A DNA stretch of 64,000 nt from Basidiobolus meristosporus CBS 931.73. Taxonomy: Eukaryota; Basidiobolomycota; Basidiobolomycetes; Basidiobolales; Basidiobolaceae. A program made the position numbers and the translations under genes. The DNA lies in the NCBI GenBank assembly GCA_002104905.1, contig MCFE01000292.1, forward strand, positions 1-64,000. The letters are read 5' to 3'. Shown here piece after piece: positions 32,456 through 43,365 of the stretch. The notes beneath the pieces were generated by a model, which was not told the DNA's origin, did no database searches, and saw only the letters and a list, made by a program, of their open reading frames with translations. The number at the start of each line of letters is the position of its first letter. Positions within the stretch are counted from its first letter, which is position 1.

Positions 32456-33318
32456 TGGTTCTGGTGTATTTGTGAGCCTAATATTATCACATGGATTACG
32501 CAAGTAGATATCGCAGATGTCAGAAGCACGAATGTTACCAGTGTGAGAATCTGTAATGAAGCATATCTATTTTACCAATCAAGACTTTGTCAAGTTATGG
32601 TGCTTTGAGATAGTACCAATAGCACCAAAAAAGCATGGTGCTGTAAGTAGAATGCTACAATATGATGAATCCATGGGTGTGTTACAGTCAGCAGTAGCTA
32701 TTTGATAGCGGTAGTGGTAGTAGGGGCAGAACAATATATCAATGGTGCTACTTGAATCAGTTCACTTTGGCAAATGGTTTTTGATCTAACACTAAATGCA
32801 AATTACGAGAAATGCTTGCAACAGGTATGTGATCAAACATTAGATGCTTACCCGATTGAATCCAGGCTGCCACACTTTGACTGGGACAAAGCCTAATGAT
32901 ACACGTGATACTAACTCTAATTGGAGGTAACTGGTTTCGACATCAGATTCACTATTTCAACTCGTTGGTTCACCAACAGATTTGACTGGTTTACCCGAAT
33001 TCGGTCACTGTAGTCAGGATTTGAGTATTTCAAATTACATGGCATACGACTTATGTGAATACCATCCAGACGCCTACCCACATGAACTTCGATTGGCGAC
33101 TACCATACATGAGCACCACTGCCATAACTGACACACTGGAAAATCCTTAATATCAAGTAAGTTGACAATTGCTTAGATAGGCACATTCTTGATTGGTCGG
33201 CAACTAATTTTCCGATCTGTAGTGGCGATTGGTGGTAACTTGAGGCAATATGGGGCTGTACTCATTCTGGTACACTAAACTCCAAAGGTTACCTGCTATC
33301 AATTGACGATATTTAAAA
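32456..33318. repeat. 0.86-kb duplicated spacer, second copy
   Basis: Near-identical to 18569-19431, same orientation and same length. Confidence 0.85.
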
Positions 33319-33744
33319 GAGTGGCTTTGCTACACAGGAAACATACTTATTTTGACAGCCAATTACCTTGAAATACTAAATCCTGCCATTTTGCGACCAG
33401 GCCGAATGGATTTGAAGATCGAAATGGGCTACTGCTCACATTATCAAATCCAAAAGATGTACTCCTCAGTCATGAGAAATGCCGAAGCACAGATTAATCA
33501 GGCATTCCTAGATGGGTACGTCCCCGAAGGCTTACTTCCTCCTTGTGAGGTGATGACCTGTTTCGTCCTGTACCGCCGCACACCGAAGGTCATACCCGAG
33601 ATGCTGAGTCAGTTGGTCAGCAAATTCAAAACTACCGATGCCCCTAGTGCAGAGAATCTTCTGACTGAAGCTGTATTGCCTGAGAAAACTGATCTTGGCT
33701 CCAAAATACCTGCGATGGACTCGGGCTATAGCTCAGACTCGTAA
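33319..33744 (+). pseudogene. Truncated BCS1-like copy (C-terminal 130 codons)
   Basis: Only the part from just before the second region of homology to the C-terminus remains, ending exactly like the gene at 19575-21479. Membrane segment, Walker A and Walker B are gone, so it cannot be an ATPase. The first 65 bases (33319-33382) match the full gene only loosely (L-T-A-N-Y-L-E-I-L-N-P versus L-T-T-N-H-P-E-M-L-D-P). The rest is nearly identical. The copy thus looks like a mosaic of two paralogues, joined to the duplicated spacer by a large deletion. Confidence 0.8.
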
Positions 33745-34558
33745 GAGATTGTTGATAAAATCAAATGTAAAGCAGCGATTTGGTGAACTATAGAAATACT
33801 GATGGCCTCTAACTCGATTCTATGGAGGAATAATTGATCCAATAAATGTCATATATTACTTCATTTTCACTTTGTGAATAGTGACTGTCGGCATTGCATC
33901 ACATCACACGAAGCTCAACAGTAAATGGAGTTCTAACGCACGGCAGTTCATCTGTGTTCCATCGTCCATGCAAGCCTGTATCAAGCAAACTAAGCCTTGA
34001 ATGATCTGATCCAGATTCTATGTGATCATGCACACTGGATATACAATTGCGAATCTCGAACTCCACATCTTGGGGTTGACAAAGCCTCCAACATGGGAAT
34101 GGCTCTGGATACAACTACCAGTGGGATGCATGTATTCGGTGAGAAGATCACATGAATCTTCGCAAGATTTGATCTCCGATTATATCGCATCCACCACAAT
34201 CGTACGATCTGAAACCGGGACATCATGACTTGATGCATCTCAGCGTATCGGTATTCTCCTTTGTCCTGGGAAGCGTACGGAAGGCCAGAAAGGCCCTTCA
34301 TGGAAATGTTGAGTGCAATACAGGCTGACCTGTAGTACGGTCTGCATGAAAAGAATGGGCTACTGAGGCGTCAGGCTACGTTGCGTTTGACATATAGGTA
34401 AATTGGGCATGTGGGTAAACATGACTTGGCAGTTGATGGTTTGGATGCCGCAAGAACCGGAGTTTGAATCTGGTGTTACATGATTCAGTGCTCATCTTGG
34501 ATAAGGTAAGTATGTATGCACACCACTCAGCATGTGCCCATTGTATTCAGAGCAGAAT
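33383..34558. repeat. Duplicated BCS1-like 3' end and flank, second copy
   Basis: Near-identical to 21118-22294. After 34558 similarity stops. Confidence 0.8.
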
Positions 34559-34762
34559 CCATGGATGACGGGATTTTTAACTCGATTCTGAAACTAAACT
34601 ATGAGAACTATGGTGTACTATCTGGATAATTCTAGCCAGCTAAACCAATAGCCTTAGCCAGGTACCTTACTGGTGAGACACCTATGTGATACAATATGAT
34701 TACAGCGTGGTGTTACGAAAATACATACAAGACAATTTTGTGATTCTCCGTCAAAGAGCTAG

Positions 34763-34830
34763 GCCCAATTGCCGTTCTTGCTAAAGTAGAATCAGCTACC
34801 ATTACGCCAACACCTCCAATGCTCACAATG
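34763..34830 (-). pseudogene. Short family B relic
   Basis: CCCAATTGCCGTTCTTGCTA and what follows match B6/B8/B9 (CCCAATTGCTGTCCTTGCTG). About 65 bases remain. Confidence 0.55.
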
Positions 34831-34867
34831 CGACTAGGCAGCACTTTAAATTCATTGAAATATATGT

Positions 34868-35163
34868 ACAGCGTAGCGCTTCAATCACTCTTAGTGTGAT
34901 TTAGACTCCAGTTGCTAGCTTCGATGTCATTCCTCAACGATTCTTCAAGGGTTAACGGCGTGGTAGAAGATGCGTTTAAACGAGAATTGGCAATCCACTT
35001 TTCCATAAATAATTTGCATCATACTCAAGTCTTCCTTATTTCTGACTTATTGCAAATGCAATTACACGGGATATCAGTATTGTATTACATGTCGCATTCT
35101 ATCGTTTATTTCCGGGCAATAATATTTTCTGATCATGCGATGTGCATTTGTTATGGACAATAG
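34868..35163. repeat. Diverged spacer repeat (partner 40572-40867)
   Basis: From TAGCGCTTCAAT to TTATGGACAATAG the two stretches align with moderate divergence, far more than the B genes that follow them. Parts recur on both sides of the piggyBac insertion (45600-45650 and 47930-48010). Copy 1 has a further 250-300 bases of unique sequence (about 35240-35520). Confidence 0.7.
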
Positions 35164-35642
35164 TGTGGAGACCGATTTCACGCAACTTGGTAGATGGATC
35201 AAGATGTAGCTTCGATTTAGTTGAGCCATGTGTTACTAAGAACGCCATAAAATTAACCTATTGCGGTAGAATGTACAATATATCATTCATAGCGTGTCTT
35301 GGTTTAGTTTGTTTAAATCAGGAATCAGAAACCTAGATAGCTGAGAACATAACGAGAATAATCCCTTTTTTATATTGACGAATATGTGGCTGGTATGTAC
35401 CTAAGGTAATTTCATGGGTATCTAAAATCTGCATTGATTTTGTAAGGGTATTAAGACGTCACCATATCCTGGTGCGTTTTACGTAGCTATGTTTACTTGG
35501 CGTTATGTATTATTGGTTCTATGCATTGGTGGTGACGCTTGGTAATGGTCCAGTGATCAAGTGTTCCGACAAATGGGTTGAGTAAGATACGATAGCTTTA
35601 TTAAAGTCAAAATCCGTGAAGTCATTTTCGCAAAAATCACCG

Positions 35643-36404
35643 TTACTTGCGAACATTGGTCGAGTTTACCCAGCGGGACGGGGTGACAGTTACCATCGAG
35701 TATATGCCTGGGCCTTGTTTAAGTTGAGTTACGTTTCCGAAACCAGCGAGGACATCCTGACCTCCGGCAGTCTTTCCTTTGATCTGGGAGGAATTCGATC
35801 CATCAAGCATGACGCCAATTTTACAGCCAATGTATGTTTTCATTAGGCTTCTCACTTGGCCAGGAGTTGCCGACATTATGCTGACAAGAATAATTTTGTT
35901 GTCTGTGCTTCTGTACCCAATTGCTGTCCTTGCTGAAGTAGAATTGGCTCCCATGGCGCCAACGCGACCCGCATGTTCACTCGCAGTGATATCATCTAGC
36001 CACTCTTTATCGGTGTACGCCTTATCCAGATGAAGACTCAAGCCGCCTACTGCCCATTGAATACTCTCCTTCTGGTAGCCATTAAGGTTGGATATCACAT
36101 CAGTAGAGAGGAACAGATTCCCGCTGGAGCTTTTGGTGCATATCATGGTTCCCCTGCTGAAATCCCCGTAGTTATGAGCATCTCCGCCGTTTCTTACGGG
36201 CGCACCTCCAGCTTTGCAGACAATTGCCACCAGGTCCTTGGTAGGCGAGTCCCGATTGAAGTAGCCTCCATTGCAGCCATAGTAGGATGAAGCGTAGACA
36301 TTAGTGTTGCCCACATCAGCGACGTCAATGGTGGGGACATCAGCAACAATTGCTGTGACACTGATGCCTTGATAGGTAAATTGGTTGACTCGAGCTTCAG
36401 ACAT
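35643..36404 (-). CDS. Family B NAGPA-like protein, copy B6 (253 aa)
   Basis: One of three practically identical proteins (B6, B8, B9). Hallmarks are Y-Y-G-C-N-G-G-Y-F-N, W-A-V-G-G-L-S-L-H-L, R-T-A-I-G-Y-R-S-T-D-N-K and V-M-L-D-G-S-N-S-S-Q-I-K-G (D at about residue 201). The glycine loop, normally D-G-G-G-S-S, reads D-G-S-N-S-S. It may therefore bind substrate without hydrolysing it, or act on a different substrate. No signal peptide or membrane segment. The TATA box is 40 bases before the ATG. The upstream DNA contains the ACTTCCCAAGCACAAGAG motif found in dispersed relics elsewhere. Confidence 0.8.
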   Translation of the reverse strand: MSEARVNQFTYQGISVTAIVADVPTIDVADVGNTNVYASSYYGCNGGYFNRDSPTKDLVAIVCKAGGAPVRNGGDAHNYGDFSRGTMICTKSSSGNLFLSTDVISNLNGYQKESIQWAVGGLSLHLDKAYTDKEWLDDITASEHAGRVGAMGANSTSARTAIGYRSTDNKIILVSIMSATPGQVRSLMKTYIGCKIGVMLDGSNSSQIKGKTAGGQDVLAGFGNVTQLKQGPGIYSMVTVTPSRWVNSTNVRK

Positions 36405-36443
36405 GGGGATTGCGCTTGTCTAGAACACAGTTGGCCATGGCAG

Positions 36444-36451
36444 TATTTATA
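36444..36451 (-). promoter_or_regulatory. TATA box of B6
   Basis: TATAAATA on the minus strand, 40 bases before the ATG; identical at B8 and B9. Confidence 0.6.
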
Positions 36452-36625
36452 GTATGAGCAGTGACCCATACGCTACATTCACTGTATACTGTGGGGTGTT
36501 CACAATGCGGATTACAGATCCAATACCCGTATTTGATGTAGCTACTTCCCAAGCACAAGAGGGCTTGTAGTTTGGTGTGCAAACTTGCATTGATTCAATT
36601 TCTCATACCCACCAGATATCAAGCG

Positions 36626-37394
36626 TAACCAGGGTTTAGAATCGGCTATTTGTCTTGCAAGATCAAAAACTTAAATATTGCAGCAATCATCTCATTCGAA
36701 TCCAGACTTTTTACTCATAGCTAATGTGATCTAGATTGACTTGGACCAAGTAACTGGGCTGCTGCAATAATGTTATTGGTCAACTAAAATAGTAAGCTAG
36801 TACTTTGTTGCTAACATGACATAGAATTTGGCAATCCAAATGCTATTTATATGTTAATTAAGCTAGGACCTGTGAAACATATAGCGATTTAAGAGTATTC
36901 TTCTAATAGTATGATGTAGTCATGAATGTGGGATTTTCCAATCTATGTCCCCAAAATATGTTGGTTCTTAAGTGAGCAAATACTTGAATCACCTGAGAGG
37001 CGCACTAATCATATTGCTACGAGTTGTGCATTCCAGAAAGGTTGATAATGGCACAAGGATCCGAAGCCAAGATATTGTATGAAGTTGCAAGAATAGTGCT
37101 TAAAGCAACTTCTAAATACTTGGCCTAATTAATCCGATCTAGGTACATCCTGGAGTCATAATAAGAATGCGCATAATCTAATATGCATTATAACTTGTTT
37201 GCTATCAAAAGGTGGAACCCTCTTGAAATTTTATTTTCATATATCTTCGGGCCATGAGCCATGCCTAGATTACGTCCAAGAGAAAAACTAGATTAATTCA
37301 ATGGAAGTAAGGGTGAACCAATACAATATTTCGTAAATGGCACATTTCATGAAATGAATACTCCCAATGCAAAACTTGGTTGGTTGATAAAAAA
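36626..37394. other. Spacer between divergent B6 and B7
   Basis: No gene seen. It probably contains upstream control DNA of both divergent genes. Confidence 0.4.
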
Positions 37395-37404
37395 TATATA
37401 TATA
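37395..37404 (+). promoter_or_regulatory. TATA box of B7
   Basis: A TATATATATA run 44-53 bases before the ATG at 37448. Confidence 0.5.
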
Positions 37405-37447
37405 GTGGACTGCCACCTGAGTAGTCTTCAGATACTCCAGTTGAAAC

Positions 37448-38227
37448 ATGCCTAAGGCCGGAATTTTTAAAGATGACAATCATTCATCCACTGTAATCAT
37501 TTGTGACATTGATACGGTGAATGTCGCCTCTGTAGGTCCCAAAACAGTTGCCAGCTCCAAACTGCATGGAATAAACGGCGGATTCTTTTACCGGGGAAAT
37601 CTACTGTCTATAGCTGCTAGCACTGGAGGAAAGAGCGTCCACAATGGAGGTGACAAAAATGCTAAAAAAAGGGGAACCATGGTTTGCTACAAATTTTCTA
37701 ATGGCAGCTTTGGTGTCGACGTGCCCGTAATCGGGTCATTGTCCGAATTTACAGTTCCTGAGAAAAGTACCATTGAATGGGCTGTTGGAGGATACAGTCT
37801 GCATCTTGAGTCCACTGACGCCTCAGACGCATTCATATCCAAACTTCAGAAGGATGAGCAAACAGATAATATATCAAATGTGTTCAAAGGTGGCTTTTCG
37901 CATCGCTCTGCCATTGGCTATAGAAGACAAGACGGGAAGATCGTGATGGCCAGCTTCTATTGTTCGTCGGTTCTTGAGGTTCGCAATGTGATGAAGAATG
38001 CTTACATGTGTGATATTGCTATCATGTTGGATGGTGGTGGCTCTTCCCAGATATCTGGAATTGCTATTGTCCCCGGTAGCAATAAGCAGAGCGTATACCA
38101 TGGAAACTACTCCAAGGGAAGCCGTGCAATATACTCTATGGTCACCGTCACTGCCAGCACCTGGGGAGATGTTAGCTTATTGGTCAATACCACCACCAAG
38201 AGTTACACTAAAAGTCGAACATGTTAA
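37448..38227 (+). CDS. Family B NAGPA-like protein, copy B7 (259 aa)
   Basis: A complete NAGPA-type protein. N-G-G-F-F is at residues 43-47, W-A-V-G-G-Y-S-L-H-L at 111-120, H-R-S-A-I-G-Y-R-R from 152, and M-L-D-G-G-G-S-S-Q with D195. It ends with Y-S-M-V-T-V and a short serine/threonine/lysine-rich tail. The intact glycine loop makes it one of three candidates here for real phosphodiester glycosidase activity (with B3 and B5). There is no signal peptide; the protein starts M-P-K-A-G-I-F-K-D. The pseudogene B1 (8683-9281) descends from the same lineage. It is divergent to B6 and upstream of C3. Confidence 0.8.
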   Translation: MPKAGIFKDDNHSSTVIICDIDTVNVASVGPKTVASSKLHGINGGFFYRGNLLSIAASTGGKSVHNGGDKNAKKRGTMVCYKFSNGSFGVDVPVIGSLSEFTVPEKSTIEWAVGGYSLHLESTDASDAFISKLQKDEQTDNISNVFKGGFSHRSAIGYRRQDGKIVMASFYCSSVLEVRNVMKNAYMCDIAIMLDGGGSSQISGIAIVPGSNKQSVYHGNYSKGSRAIYSMVTVTASTWGDVSLLVNTTTKSYTKSRTC

Positions 38228-39427
38228 CAGATTATTGTTCCAAAATCCATCAAATGTGACAACTGGATACATGCGAAGTTTTATCAAAATCACCACTGAG
38301 AGTAGGACCATGAGTCAAATATGCTGATTCCCATGTTCTTGAAACAGTATTATAAATAAATATTGTATTCTCCGTGTCCAGGTAACCCTTAGTGCCAAAG
38401 ACATGAATTTTGATTTGGCATTGTTACCCAATATTGCATGAAATTATTTCCAGTAATAACAATGGTATTATGTTGTTCATTTGTATATGTTGCATGTGGT
38501 GAAGGTGGTCCCCATATGCAAAGAACTCATGGTACCAAAGAGAAATAGTTGGTAGAATGCAGAATCGTTATTAATTTTTATATATATGGTAATATGCAAT
38601 GACTCACCTACTGGATGTACTATACTAATCCATGTTCACTTGGTCATGCCCAAATAGATGCGAATGTAAAGCGATATATCTAATCCAAGGCATTTCACTA
38701 CAGACAAGTACCGTTTCTATAACATGCCCGGTTGAGTTTTGCCACGCAGGCTTTCTTCATACCAGCAATGAGATGTTGCAAGTAGATTAAATCGAGAATA
38801 ACCATCAAATCAAACTATTTTTGGATGCATGACGTCCTTAGTCCCATGGTGGCCAAAAAAAATCAATGAATTTTACACCACCGGCCTAATACAATTTGGG
38901 CTAGACGTACTTCTATTCTCGGCTGAATTTATGCTGTGTTGCCTCCAACAGGCTTGAGGATCTGGTACCACTGGAAGAACCAGAAAGGGTTCAGTACGGC
39001 AAACAAACCTTTTCTGGTGAAGCCATTCAGATCTTGATTGATTACACTTCTGAGATGCGACCAGTTAAGTGAATCCAGAGAAATATTCACATCGCCTTAT
39101 TTCCAAATTTGGAACATTCTGATACCCATATCGCTCCTAAGAGGTTAAGGAACGTGATATAGCTTGACCTGCCTGGTTTGTTTCAAACCCGTCGAACGTA
39201 ATAAGGGTTGGATCTATATTATTCCTGCTAACTGCCGCCATTCTGATCACAAATCGCCAGCAATCTTGGCTCATTTATGTCGATAGATTTCATGATTGTA
39301 TACTTAGCTATCACTAAATTATTACCGTTACTCAACCCCAAAATAAGCTTAGAAGTATCGCTTGAATGGAAGATTCGGTAGAATATAACCGAAGAAATTT
39401 GGGTTGAATAGTGCCGTTATGAGATTG
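38228..39427. other. Non-coding spacer
   Basis: No gene. Around 38940-39010 a stretch (GCCTCCAACAGGCTTGAGGA) resembles the left part of the DUF6973-like block (GCCTCAAACAGGCTTAGGAA at about 42885). This suggests an old relic of that block. Confidence 0.45.
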
Positions 39428-39435
39428 TATATAAA
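39428..39435 (+). promoter_or_regulatory. TATA box of C3
   Basis: TATATAAA, 36-43 bases before the ATG at 39471. Confidence 0.6.
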
Positions 39436-39470
39436 GTTAATCCATGATAAGGAGCATTCCGACTTCAGCG

Positions 39471-40353
39471 ATGTCCTGGTGTTTATATCTTCATCTACTA
39501 TTCATAGTCACTCATACCGTAAATGGCATAGATCACTTTCAACTGGAGGAAGATTCATTCGTATACAGCACTACTAGTCTTCAAAGTCATAAAGTAACCA
39601 CCGTGAAAAAGGGTAATACTGTGAAAGTACTTTGCCAGCTTGTGAGCAACGAAAATAACATCACCCAGTGAGTATCATGATTAATTAGTAATATGGAAAT
39701 GTTGGCTAATTAATGACAGGATTTGGAGCGAAGTACAATATGGCAGTGCGCAAGGCTATATTCAATACTCCCATATGCATAAAGTGCAGGAATGGATTCC
39801 GGGCGCTCCAAATTGCGCTTGTAGAGACCCCGGGATCCCGACGCTTGGTGAAACGAAATTAACAAGTGACGAAGCTTTCAGAATTTTAACTAACGCAAAA
39901 ATCAAGATCCCGAACATATGCATTTCAAATGGTGATAATTGTGTTTCATTACAAGGCTTACGAAACGAGACTACGCAAGGTTTAGTAAGTTTTGTTAAGT
40001 CTACAAAATGCGGTATATCGCTCATCGGAGGAACTGAAGTATCAACCAGTGAGCCCAAGTACTCTTACAACGATGGATTTAAGGTGGACATGGAATTAAA
40101 CCCGTGCCTTGAAAAATACCTCACTACCAATCTCACCTTTATTGGAAACCAACAGAATGGAGATCAAGATGCACTTTATGTTGCATGCAGTTCAAACCTA
40201 TTTGTTTTAAGGAAAGATCGAATAAGTGCCGCCTTTTATATTGACGGAGGAAAGAGCCCAAAACCACTTACTGCAAATGAATCTGCAGGCAGAGCAATGA
40301 CTATTATGACTATCTACCTTTTGATTTTTGTACTAGTATATACATGGCTATGA
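39471..40353 (+). CDS. Family C secreted SH3-like / M15-like protein, copy C3
   Basis: Exons 39471-39667 and 39720-40353 give about 276 residues. The signal peptide covers M-S-W-C-L-Y-L to about V-N-G. The SH3-like part contains V-K-V-L-C-Q, then I-W-S-E-V-Q-Y-G and G-Y-I-Q-Y across the intron. In the M15-like part the first zinc histidine is lost: S-Y-N-D-G-F-K-V-D, with Y182 where C1 and C2 have H. The W-E pair near the end is also replaced (D-R-I-S-A). This copy is therefore almost certainly not a zinc peptidase. The last 20 residues are strongly hydrophobic. An earlier ATG at 39444 is only 9 bases after the TATA box and is less likely. It is the most diverged of the three intact copies. 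Confidence 0.75.
39668..39719 (+). other. Intron of C3
   Basis: It runs from GTGAGT to GACAG, 52 bases, with GCTAATTAA as a possible branch region. Confidence 0.75.
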
Positions 40354-40571
40354 ATATACTGAACAAGGATAAAATCACCATGAAATGGGCAATACAGCAT
40401 CAGAACAGATGTTTCGGAACAATTTTTAACTAACATGGAGAATGGATTATTTGTTCATTTGCGTCCTGTTGATTGCATCATTAGGAGTTCCATTTTGTCA
40501 TTACACTGATTGTTACTGGGATAAATCGAGAGATTTTCCATGTGCCATATACCTGGTCTTCGATGAAATGT

Positions 40572-40867
40572 CAGTTGTACAGCATAGCGCTTCAATAACT
40601 CTTAGTGTGATTTAAATTCCAGTAGCTAGCTTCGATGCTATACCTCCACGTTTCTTCGAGGGTTAACGGTGTGGTAGAAGATTTGTTTAAGCAAGCATTG
40701 GTAATCAACTTTTCCATAAATAATCTACATAATACTCAAGTCTCCTTTATTTCTGATTTATTCAAAATGCATTTTAAAAGGCTATCAGTATTATATTGCA
40801 TATCGCATTCTATCGTCTATATCCGAGCGATGATACTTTTTGTTCATGCGATGAGCATTCGTTATGG
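40572..40867. repeat. Diverged spacer repeat (partner 34868-35163)
   Basis: The same kind of spacer as before B6, here before B8. Divergence is much greater than in the following gene block. Confidence 0.7.
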
Positions 40868-41112
40868 ACAATAGTTTGGAGTTCGATTTTACACTACTTG
40901 GTTGTTGGACCAAGATGCATAACCGATATAGTTGAGCCATGTGTTACTAAGAATATCGCACACGAATCCTAAAGCTGAAATCTTTGTTCTTTGTATTTAT
41001 GGTGGCGCTTAGTAATGGTCCAGTGATCAAGTGTTCGGACAAATTGGTTGAGTAAGATATGATAGCTTTATTAAAGTCAAAATCCGTGAAGTCATTTTCG
41101 CAAAAATCACCG

Positions 41113-41874
41113 TTACTTGCGAACATTGGTCGAGTTTACCCAGCGGGACGGGGTGACAGTTACCATCGAGTATATGCCTGGGCCTTGTTTAAGTTGAGTT
41201 ACGTTTCCGAAACCAGCGAGGACATCCTGACCTCCGGCAGTCTTTCCTTTGATCTGGGAGGAATTCGATCCATCAAGCATGACACCAATTTTACAGCCAA
41301 TGTATGTTTTCATTAGGCTTCTCACTTGGCCAGGAGTTGCCGACATTATGCTGACAAGAATAATTTTGTTGTCTGTGCTTCTGTACCCAATTGCTGTCCT
41401 TGCTGAAGTAGAATTGGCTCCCATGGCGCCAACGCGACCCGCATGTTCACTCGCAGTGATATCATCTAGCCACTCTTTATCGGTGTACGCCTTATCCAGA
41501 TGAAGACTCAAGCCGCCTACTGCCCATTGAATACTCTCCTTCTGGTAGCCATTAAGGTTGGATATCACATCAGTAGAGAGGAACAGATTCCCGCTGGAGC
41601 TTTTGGTGCATATCATGGTTCCCCTGCTGAAATCCCCGTAGTTATGAGCATCTCCGCCGTTTCTTACGGGCGCACCTCCAGCTTTGCAGACAATTGCCAC
41701 CAGGTCCTTGGTAGGCGAGTCCCGATTGAAGTAGCCTCCATTGCAGCCATAGTAGGATGAAGCGTAGACATTAGTGTTGCCCACATCAGCGACGTCAATG
41801 GTGGGGACATCAGCAACAATTGCTGTGACACTGATGCCTTGATAGGTAAATTGGTTGACTCGAGCTTCAGACAT
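41113..41874 (-). CDS. Family B NAGPA-like protein, copy B8 (253 aa)
   Basis: The protein sequence is identical to B6 (35643-36404). It shares the D-G-S-N-S-S variant of the glycine loop and the promoter with TATAAATA 40 bases upstream. It lies between C3 and the DUF6973-like gene. Both copies appear intact, so this may be a dosage duplication or a product of gene conversion. Confidence 0.8.
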   Translation of the reverse strand: MSEARVNQFTYQGISVTAIVADVPTIDVADVGNTNVYASSYYGCNGGYFNRDSPTKDLVAIVCKAGGAPVRNGGDAHNYGDFSRGTMICTKSSSGNLFLSTDVISNLNGYQKESIQWAVGGLSLHLDKAYTDKEWLDDITASEHAGRVGAMGANSTSARTAIGYRSTDNKIILVSIMSATPGQVRSLMKTYIGCKIGVMLDGSNSSQIKGKTAGGQDVLAGFGNVTQLKQGPGIYSMVTVTPSRWVNSTNVRK

Positions 41875-41913
41875 GGGGATTGCGCTTGTCTAGAACACAG
41901 TTGGCCATGGCAG

Positions 41914-41921
41914 TATTTATA
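41914..41921 (-). promoter_or_regulatory. TATA box of B8
   Basis: The same TATAAATA as at B6, shifted by 5470 bases. Confidence 0.55.
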
Positions 41922-42095
41922 GTATGAGCAGTGACCCATACGCTACATTCACTGTATACTGTGGGGTGTTCACAATGCGGATTACAGATCCAACACCCGT
42001 ATTTGATGTAGCTACTTCCCAAGCACAAGAGGGCTTGTAGTTTGGTGTGCAAACTTGCATTGATTCGCTTTCTCATAACCACAAGATATCAAGCG

Positions 42096-42815
42096 GGGTC
42101 AAAGCTGGGGATACGTTGTGTTACAGTGCCTCACAATACCTTCGGAATATGATGAATAATTCAAGCTATCTACTTTTGGGATGAACGTGGATTTTGAGTA
42201 CACATATCAAAACTTGGTGATGAATGATATACATAATGTGCAATTTAAGATACGATACTCAGCATTTGATACTGATTACAGCTATTTCCAGTTTTAACAT
42301 CCATATCTCTTTTGCAACCAGATATGTCATGCAATGAAATGCATTCTATGAGGAGTTACTAGTTTCATTAAATATGTACTAGTTCAATCTAATACAAAGG
42401 ACGAATCGTGGAGCATCCTATCAAGATTAGTACAGGAATTTATTTAAAATTGCTCACCAACTCCTCCAAGCTCTTTTGGCCAACCCAAGATCGGATTAGC
42501 TGATACATCCATCTGTAATTATTGCTAGGTGGATCAGAAGTACCACAGATATAATAGTGATGGAAAACATCCTTTCTGGTATTGCTATTCCGATCCTGCT
42601 AAACAGTGGTTTTGAGATATCACCGGATGAATCATAAGCACCAACTGTATCAAAATATTTTTACATGTAATGCATACTAGTTCTAATAGTACCTCACACA
42701 AGCCATGCAATTGGGAAATCAAAACCATGGCTGAGTCACAGATATCACTGTAATGCTTAACATGCTGTTCCGTGCGCCATAATTCAAAACTTCCCAATCC
42801 CAATTTTGGGAAGTG
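42096..42815. other. Non-coding spacer
   Basis: Diverged similarity to the spacer at about 49210-49800 (for example TTTTGAGATATCACCGGATGAATC in both). B8 and B9 therefore share an older, longer duplication of which only the gene block stayed similar. Confidence 0.55.
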
Positions 42816-43365
42816 GTATGTTGTCAGTGTCGAGGATAACCTCCGCATCAGGTTATCTTCACAATGTTGAACATTCAAGCCCATTTGCCTCAAACAGGCT
42901 TAGGAATCTGGTACTACCTGGCCAAGCCGTCTTACAGCCAAACCTGTAGAGCGTGATCGGGGTGGGACTTCTACCATCTACTGTCTGTATTCATTCACTC
43001 AAGATCCAGGTTTGTATCATACAGTCTGGATTTGACACCCTTGTGACACATGGTTCGATTACTTGATGCTGCGATCGCTAGATCCTAGATGTTCGCGTAT
43101 GATGAGTTCTGGTTGAAATCATGGCACTAATGTGCACATTATTCCCTTTTCATTGATGCACTAGACTGCACTCCCTGCAAAACAGGAAAGCCAATCCTGC
43201 GAATACGTACAGATGGCGTTCTCACAAATGCTGAGTTAAGCTTATTTCGAAAGCAGTCACCTGCCTACCAGCATTGCCATGCCATTGAGAAGAGTAGATA
43301 TTTCAAGGTATGTTTATTTGGGTTACGTTTTCGAGCAAGTGTCGATTAGTCAATTGCACAACGAA

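Larger units (their letters stand above)
35530..36625. repeat. 1.1-kb duplicated block with B6
   Basis: Matches 41000-42095 at a constant offset of 5470 bases, and most of 48139-49204. It includes the B gene, its promoter, about 180 bases upstream and 110 downstream. Confidence 0.85.
40891..42095. repeat. 1.2-kb duplicated block with B8
   Basis: 40891-42065 matches 48030-49204 at a constant offset of 7139, and 41000-42095 matches 35530-36625. Gene, promoter and close flanks are almost unchanged. Confidence 0.85.

Noticed and set aside
35779-36290. Plus-strand frames of 84 and 86 codons opposite B6, repeated at B8 and B9.
   Set aside because: They are antisense shadows of the NAGPA-like gene; the sense strand carries the family motifs and promoter.
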